A stretch of DNA of 19,318 nt. Origin: Nitrospinaceae bacterium (GTDB taxonomy: Bacteria > Nitrospinota > Nitrospinia > Nitrospinales > VA-1). Position numbers and translations under genes: made by a program. The stretch is taken from the NCBI GenBank assembly GCA_029261435.1, contig JAJDBI010000021.1:1-19318 (forward strand), in the 5' to 3' direction. Positions 6,359 to 12,500 of this stretch are shown piece by piece. A model generated the notes under the pieces. It worked only from the letters and a program-made list of their open reading frames with translations, searched no databases and was not told the origin of the DNA. Positions within the stretch are counted from its first letter, which is position 1, and each line of letters begins with the position of its first letter.

Positions 6359-8104
6359 TTATTTTGAGCTACTAGTAATGGGCAACCGCCGGTCTTTGCC
6401 GAAGGCTTTTGGGGTGATTTTCACTCCTGGAGGACCCTGGCGGCGTTTGTATTCGTTGAGATCGACGAGCCGGGCGATGCGCTGGATTTCGGCTTTGGAC
6501 AATCCTTTCACCTTAATCTCGTCAACGGATGCGTCTTCTTCGACATAACGCAACAACACCGGATCGAGGAGGTCGTAAGGTGGAAGCGAATCCGTGTCTA
6601 GCTGGTCGGGGCGGAGTTCTGCCGAGGGTTCTTTGGTCAGAACATTTTTTGGGATGATTATTTTATCCCGGTTAAGCCACTCGCAGAGTTCATAAACTAA
6701 AACTTTCGGCACATCTTTGATCACAGCGAATCCTCCTGCCATGTCGCCATAGAGCGTGCAGTAGCCCATGCTGATTTCACTTTTGTTGCCGGTGGTCAAA
6801 ACCATCCCGCCGAACTTGTTAGACAATGCCATCAACAAGTTGCCACGAATGCGGGCTTGCAGGTTCTCTTCTGCCAGACCTGAGTCTGTATCCTTGAACG
6901 TTTCTTTCAGAATATATTCATAGGCTTTCATGGCTGGCACGATGGGGAAGGTAAAAGTTTTGATGTTTAAATTCTTCGCCAAAGCTAAAGAGTCATCGAT
7001 GCTGCCTTTGGAAGAATGCGGGGATGGCATCAGCACGCCCACCACATTTTGCGGTCCCAATGCATCGACCGCGACCGCCGCCGTGAGCGACGAATCAATG
7101 CCACCGCTCAAGCCCAGAACCACTTTGGAGAATCCGTTTTTACGGATGTAGTCACGGGTGCCCAGCACCAGAGCAGAATAAATTTCTTCTTCCTCCGGTT
7201 TCTCCCTGTAAACACAGATCGGTAATTGGACAAAGTTTTTAAATTTTGTCAGGGAGGCCGGTGCCTTGACACTTAAAATCTTTGAAGACTCCGTCTTACC
7301 GGGCTTGGGGGACAGAGCGATATCCGTATAAATAATTTCTTCTTCAAACGAGTTGCCCTGAGCAAGAATTTCCCCATTCGCTTCTACCACCAGACTGTGC
7401 CCGTCAAACACCAGCTCGTCCTGCCCCCCTACCAGATTGACATAGGCGATGGGGCATTTATAACTTTTGGCGCGCTGGACGATCATTTGCCGGCGTGACT
7501 GGGCTTTACCTTTATGATACGGCGATGAAGAAATGTTGAGCAGAAGGTCTATATGCCTGCTCAAAGTTTTTCCCGGCCCCGATTCTTCCCAGATGTCTTC
7601 GCAGATGGTGAGTCCGATTTGCGCTCCCTTCAAAGAAAACCTGAGCGGTTCATCCCCTTCGATAAAATAGCGTTTCTCATCGAACACACCATAATTAGGC
7701 AGGAGCATTTTGCGAGCCGTCGCCACATGTTTTCCATCACATATCAGGGCGGCGGAATTATAAAGGTGTTCGCCCTGTTGTTCGGCAAATCCGACGACGA
7801 TTGTCAGGCCACGTGTAGCGGAAGCGATTTTTTTTAAGGTTTTTTGGCAATCTTCGATAAAACTTTTTTTCAGTAATAAATCTTCCGGCGGATAACCCGT
7901 GACCATCAGCTCGGGGAACAGCACCACATCAGCACCCATTTTGCGGGCTTTAGTGCAGACCGATTTCACCTTCTCGGCGTTGGCTTTGAACCCGCCTACC
8001 AGAGCATTGACCTGCGCCAGGGCCAGGCGCAGGGATATTCCCTTCTGGGAAGCAGAAGCCGGTTTTTTTTTCGCTTTAGAAACTTTTTTTGTAGTTCTGA
8101 CCAT
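6359..8104 (-). CDS. nadE: Glutamine-dependent NAD+ synthetase
   Basis: This 581-aa enzyme makes NAD+ from nicotinic acid adenine dinucleotide, ATP and glutamine in the cytoplasm. An N-terminal nitrilase-fold glutaminase domain (about 25-290) has the Glu-Lys-Cys triad: E65 in LFPELMVTGYPPED, K132 in TARKMLLPNYGVFDE and C168 in LTICEDIWE. The synthetase domain (about 300-575) has the ATP-binding P-loop GLSGGIDSSLTAA (331-343), then GNLLMALSNKFGGMVL and TTGNKSEISMGYCTLYGDMAGG. The length fits the shorter bacterial two-domain class. Two oddities: residues 1-24 are a Lys/Ser/Ala-rich extension before the first nitrilase strand, and the ATG lacks an obvious Shine-Dalgarno sequence. No other ATG lies in that stretch. 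It is divergent from the 146-aa gene and has a candidate promoter in the gap. Confidence 0.96.
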   Translation of the reverse strand: MVRTTKKVSKAKKKPASASQKGISLRLALAQVNALVGGFKANAEKVKSVCTKARKMGADVVLFPELMVTGYPPEDLLLKKSFIEDCQKTLKKIASATRGLTIVVGFAEQQGEHLYNSAALICDGKHVATARKMLLPNYGVFDEKRYFIEGDEPLRFSLKGAQIGLTICEDIWEESGPGKTLSRHIDLLLNISSSPYHKGKAQSRRQMIVQRAKSYKCPIAYVNLVGGQDELVFDGHSLVVEANGEILAQGNSFEEEIIYTDIALSPKPGKTESSKILSVKAPASLTKFKNFVQLPICVYREKPEEEEIYSALVLGTRDYIRKNGFSKVVLGLSGGIDSSLTAAVAVDALGPQNVVGVLMPSPHSSKGSIDDSLALAKNLNIKTFTFPIVPAMKAYEYILKETFKDTDSGLAEENLQARIRGNLLMALSNKFGGMVLTTGNKSEISMGYCTLYGDMAGGFAVIKDVPKVLVYELCEWLNRDKIIIPKNVLTKEPSAELRPDQLDTDSLPPYDLLDPVLLRYVEEDASVDEIKVKGLSKAEIQRIARLVDLNEYKRRQGPPGVKITPKAFGKDRRLPITSSSK

Positions 8105-8135
8105 AAAGAAAATAACCGAATGAGTATCACTGTGG

Positions 8136-8163
8136 ATTATACTATACTCCTGATTAAATCCAA
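8136..8163 (-). promoter_or_regulatory. Candidate nadE promoter
   Basis: On the minus strand TTGGAT (8158-8163) and a perfect TATAAT (8136-8141) are separated by 16 bp and would start a leader of about 25 nt before nadE. The same AT stretch read on the plus strand gives two overlapping TATACT boxes (8138-8148) that could serve the divergent 146-aa gene, though no good -35 box accompanies them. Confidence 0.45.
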
Positions 8164-8187
8164 TCTTGAGGCGTTTTCGAAGTTCCT

Positions 8188-8628
8188 ATGAGCGAAACTG
8201 AAACTAATCCCGCTGAAGAAAGCATCAAACATTCCATTCGCAAGAATGGGTTTCCGGAGAAGATCGTCCGCCTGCCCTTCAAACCTGTTTATGACGCCTG
8301 CAAAAAGCACGGGTCTTCACTGGCAGATGTGTTGGACAAACTTCAGGATGAACAAATTTTCGGTAAAATCGTTGGCAACCATGTGGAGTTTCGCTCACGG
8401 GAGAAAATTGATTTCAAAGCACCGGACGAAAAAACCGCAGCGGATGAGTTTTCCTGGGTCAAAGGAGCCGCCAATATGGAAGGGTTTCAAAACGCCGCCA
8501 AGGATGCTATGGGGAAGATGACTCCTGAACAAATGGCGGATGCACGTAAAATGATCGAAGACATGAGTGATCAGGAAAAAATGGACATTCTTAAAATGTT
8601 CACCCAGCGTTTTGATTCCGGAAAATAA
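8188..8628 (+). CDS. Hypothetical protein, 146 aa, helical and charged
   Basis: I do not recognise this protein. The N-terminal half (about 10-75) looks like a compact domain: GFPEKIVRLPFKPVYDACKK, then SSLADVLDKLQDEQIFGKIV and a short HVEFRSRE strand, which could suit a small nucleic-acid- or protein-binding fold. The C-terminal third is helical with repeated Met/Glu/Asp patterns: MTPEQMADARKMIEDMS followed by DQEKMDILKMF. There is no signal peptide or membrane segment, so it is probably cytoplasmic. The ATG has only a distant GAGG (8168-8171). It is followed after 25 nt by the 287-aa gene on the same strand, so they probably form a two-gene unit. Codon use and the uninterrupted frame support a real gene; the function is unknown. 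Confidence 0.75.
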   Translation: MSETETNPAEESIKHSIRKNGFPEKIVRLPFKPVYDACKKHGSSLADVLDKLQDEQIFGKIVGNHVEFRSREKIDFKAPDEKTAADEFSWVKGAANMEGFQNAAKDAMGKMTPEQMADARKMIEDMSDQEKMDILKMFTQRFDSGK

Positions 8629-8653
8629 TAAAACCAGGACACTATAAAATACT

Positions 8654-9517
8654 ATGTTGATCTTCGCTAAAGATATCGGGACAAGAGACCACAAGCACGC
8701 ACTGGAAGACAAGCTGCCGGAAATAAAACAATATATGGAGTACCAGCGCAAGTTGTTTCCCTACACGGTGGTGCGAGCGGGACTGGACCTGGCCTATAAA
8801 GAACTCGATGACATTCTGGACTTCATCGAAAACGGTTACCGGCCCCCGGAAGATTCTTCGCGGCGGGAATACCCGACTGATGTCAACCAATGGTACAAAA
8901 GCCGGTTCCCCTGGTCATCGGCATTCTTGAAAATGGAGGACATGCATTTCGCGCTGGTCGTTCTCGTCAAGGCAATGGATTCCTTTGGCACTCATGAACA
9001 GGTCAACGCCTATCACTGGGCCGTGCTCTATGATTCCGTTCACAATATCATTCAGGTTTATAACGATCTGGTTCGCAACGATCCTGGGAATTCCCGAGAT
9101 ATTCATTTGAGTAACGCAGTGGAAGTGAACTTCGATGACTTCATCAACAATTATTGGCCTGATCTGGATTTCATGACTTTTTCTCAGGCCGACTATCCTC
9201 ACGCCCATCATCAGGAAAGAAAAAATTTACTGGAAGAAGAAATCAAGGACATCATGTCAGAGGGAATTGAACCACTGGTCGCACTGGAAAAACTACAACC
9301 CCCGTTCAAACTAGATTCCTACACGCTCAAACTTCTCAGGCGAGACCCGGTAGAAACCCGGTTTCTCGAATTAAAAGGAGCTCCTGATACCGGCAAAGAA
9401 TTTGACAGTATCTATAAAGAGTATGTCGAAGACCCTCAACACGGCAAGCTGAGTGTAGTTGATGCAGAATACCTTAAAAATTCTGAATATATGAAAATGG
9501 AGACACCCGCTTCATAA
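8654..9517 (+). CDS. Hypothetical protein, 287 aa, second gene of an unknown pair
   Basis: I do not recognise this soluble, mainly helical protein. Visible segments are a charged helical N-terminus (DHKHALEDKLPEIKQYMEYQ), YKELDDILDFIENGYRPPED (48-67), an aromatic WYKSRFPWSSAF, a long helical core MHFALVVLVKAMDSFGTHEQ and HWAVLYDSVHNIIQVYNDLV with scattered His and Asp residues, and an acidic helix LLEEEIKDIMSEGIEPL. There is no signal peptide or transmembrane segment. It starts 25 nt after the 146-aa gene with only a distant AGGA (8636-8639), which fits re-initiation or weak translation. Its TAA ends 4 nt from the stop of the large convergent exoprotein gene, so any transcript read-through would make antisense RNA to tpsA. 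The His/Asp/Glu content would permit metal binding, but no known metal motif is seen. Confidence 0.75.
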   Translation: MLIFAKDIGTRDHKHALEDKLPEIKQYMEYQRKLFPYTVVRAGLDLAYKELDDILDFIENGYRPPEDSSRREYPTDVNQWYKSRFPWSSAFLKMEDMHFALVVLVKAMDSFGTHEQVNAYHWAVLYDSVHNIIQVYNDLVRNDPGNSRDIHLSNAVEVNFDDFINNYWPDLDFMTFSQADYPHAHHQERKNLLEEEIKDIMSEGIEPLVALEKLQPPFKLDSYTLKLLRRDPVETRFLELKGAPDTGKEFDSIYKEYVEDPQHGKLSVVDAEYLKNSEYMKMETPAS

Positions 9518-9521
9518 GTAT

Positions 9522-12500
9522 CTAGGGAGCAAATCCGAGATAACCCGACTCACTCTTTTGGATACGAGGTTTCGGGGCTTCCCTGGTCGTTTTTTTCATA
9601 GTTATGGAAGCAGTGTCATCCACTTTTCTTCCCCTCCGTTTCTTCCTCTTGGCTGATTTCTGTCTGGAGCGAGACTTTTTATCAGGTGTATTCCATTCAG
9701 CCACTTCCAGAGTAGGTTGTTTCGGTCCTCCCCAAAAAGTCTGGCTCACTTCCATACCCTCAAAATTTCCATCAGTTCCTGCAGCCAACTCAACCAGCTC
9801 AAACTTTTCACTAAAGAGATCCGCCGTGAAAGGTCCATTTGGGGAACCAGCTATATGATCTACCGGAGTTTTTTCAAGAAAGTTAGGTCCTTCTAATTCG
9901 AAGACATCAAAAGTAAGCTGTTCGTTACTCGCATTAGTAAGCTGCCCCAGGGTTTTGCTTCCTATGAGTGCGTTTCTAATATCACGTCGAACAAACAAAC
10001 ACGCCCCTGAGCAATTAGTTTGTCCTGTAAGAATCCCTTCAAAGGAAATTTCGGAAGCCCCACCAGTATTGGTTATATTAACAATATCAAGGGTGTCGAA
10101 TTCAAAGATATCAACTTTACCGGAGGTTGAGTTATCGATGTCCACAGACTGGACCTTCGTTTCAATGGGATTACCTTCTCCAAATCCGGTCGCAACATCT
10201 GCCACCAATCTGCCGTTTTCAGCATCAACATCAAGCCACGGGCTTGAATCACCACCGAGGCTGGTAAACTCAGGCGGCGATGCAGTATCCCCATCGACCA
10301 GTCCACCGCTGAATGAAGTCAGCGTCACCGCCACATCAGAAGAACTACTGGTCTCAACCCGACCAATTGTAATGTCTTCATCAGCAGAAAGGGCCAGAAT
10401 ACCCGAACCCGCGTTAAACACCGTACCATCCACCATAGTCAATGCTCCGCCTGATCCATTTTTGTCGAGATCGTTGTCAGCTGTAACTGTAATATTTCCG
10501 TTCGACGTGGTGTTCAAGTCGCCTGCAGCAGTGAAAATAATATCATCGTCTGCGAGGAGGTTGATTGCACCACCCGACGACACAGCACCTGTCACATTCA
10601 AAGAATTATCTCCACCTACAGTCACATCAAGGTTTCTACCTACGGTAGAAGCAGACAGTGTCACGGCATTATTACTCGTCAACGTCGCATCACCCGCCCC
10701 CAAAGTGTTCAAGCTCACTGCCCCGGTGAATGAGTTAGAGGCGTTGTCCAGGATGATTGCCTGATCTGCAATATCAGTGGTGAAGCTGGATGTTCCCCCT
10801 ATAGCCAAAACTCCCGTATCTGTGATGGTTCCACCTGAAGTGACGTTCATATTTCCACTCGTGGATACGTTTGCGCCAAAGTCCACCCCTCCTGTTCCTG
10901 CATCCAGAGTCAGACTATTGAACGAAGAGGCAGTAGTTGAAAAGTTAATCGCACCAGCTCCAGAACTCGCGACCAGGGTCAGTGGTGTCGAAGCTAAAGT
11001 CACACCGTCTACCGTTATGGTTCCATTGGTTCCATCTCCTATGGCCAGACTTCCTGCCGTGATCTGCCCCAGTTCGGTATTTGTCACAGAATATGTTCCG
11101 GCCCCCCCTCCCAAACCAATGGTTGTTCCGGATAAAGCTGTCAGCAGAGTAGTGCTTGCAGTTCCAGAACTCATTGAACTACCCGTGTCCAAAATCAGAT
11201 TACTGGCAGTCAGTGATAAAGAATTATTTGTCGTGGACATTGTTTTACTTGCTGCCAGAGTAAAACTTCCGATTCCATCACTGTCTGAATCCGCATTCAA
11301 ACTGGTCGCGCCGTTAGTCGTCAAACTTGAAGTGAGTGAAATTCCGTTATCAGCATTCACCGTCAAACCCTGAAAAGAGGAATCCGTCGTCCCAAAAGTT
11401 ACTGACGACCCGGAGCTTGTGGCGTTCAAAGTGAGCGCCCCAAACTGGTCGCTATTGGCAGAAGTCACTCCATCCACCGTGATACTTCCATTTGTTCCAT
11501 CACCAATGATGAGGCTTCCGGCGGTGATATTTCCCAGTTCTGTATCACTCAAACTCATGCTGCCAGTCGTGCCCAGTCCTATAGTAGTTCCTGACTGAGA
11601 AGCCAGAATCGTCGTACCCGCAGTGCCACTACTCAGAGTGCTGTTCAAGGCCAGGTCCACCGCTGTAATTGAAAGAGTGTTATTCCCGGTGCTCAATGCT
11701 CCTGCAAGTGTGAAAGTTCCGGTAGAACTGTTATCTGTATCAGCATCAATAATCGTTGCACCCGCTGAGGTGAAACTATTATTGATGCTGATACCATCAG
11801 ACGCGTTCAGCGTTATTGCGCCCGGCGTAGATATACCACCTGCCGCGGCGTTCAATGTGAGAGAACCCGCTGAGATAGTGCCTGCAGATATGGTACTGCT
11901 ATTAATGACCAATCCATTGGCACCGGTTAATGTCAGTCCGCCTTGCCCGATAATGGTTCCCCCGCTTTGACCGATGGTGAGTTTTCCTGAAGAACCAAAA
12001 CTGTTGCCTGCTGAAAAAGTGATACTGCCATTCACCAGGTTGATGTCACCGGTTCCAAGGATTCTCGCCTGCTCACTACTATCGATGTTCATCCCGAAGC
12101 CAGAGCCAAGCCCGATCCCCAATGAACCGCCATCTGAAACATTAATGGTGGTCGAGCCCGTGCCACTGTCAAGCGATCCCGTCAAAGTCATATCATTAGC
12201 CGTCACCGTCAAAGCATTATTTGTGGTTGATAAAGTCCCTGACGAAATTGTAAAGTCACCCGTGCCATTGTTATCGAGATCTGCGTCCAGAGCCACCGTA
12301 CCATTGACGGAAAAACCATTTAGCGTGATTCCTGAGTTAGCGTTGAGTGTTGCCGATCCGGCTGAGGATTGACTCAACGCATTGCTGACTGTGATACTGC
12401 CATTTGACGAGAGCGTCAGTGCCCCGTTTGCAGTGATCGACCCACCCGATGCACCCAGAGTAATGCTACCCGCCGAAGAGGTTATACCCATGCCACTGGC

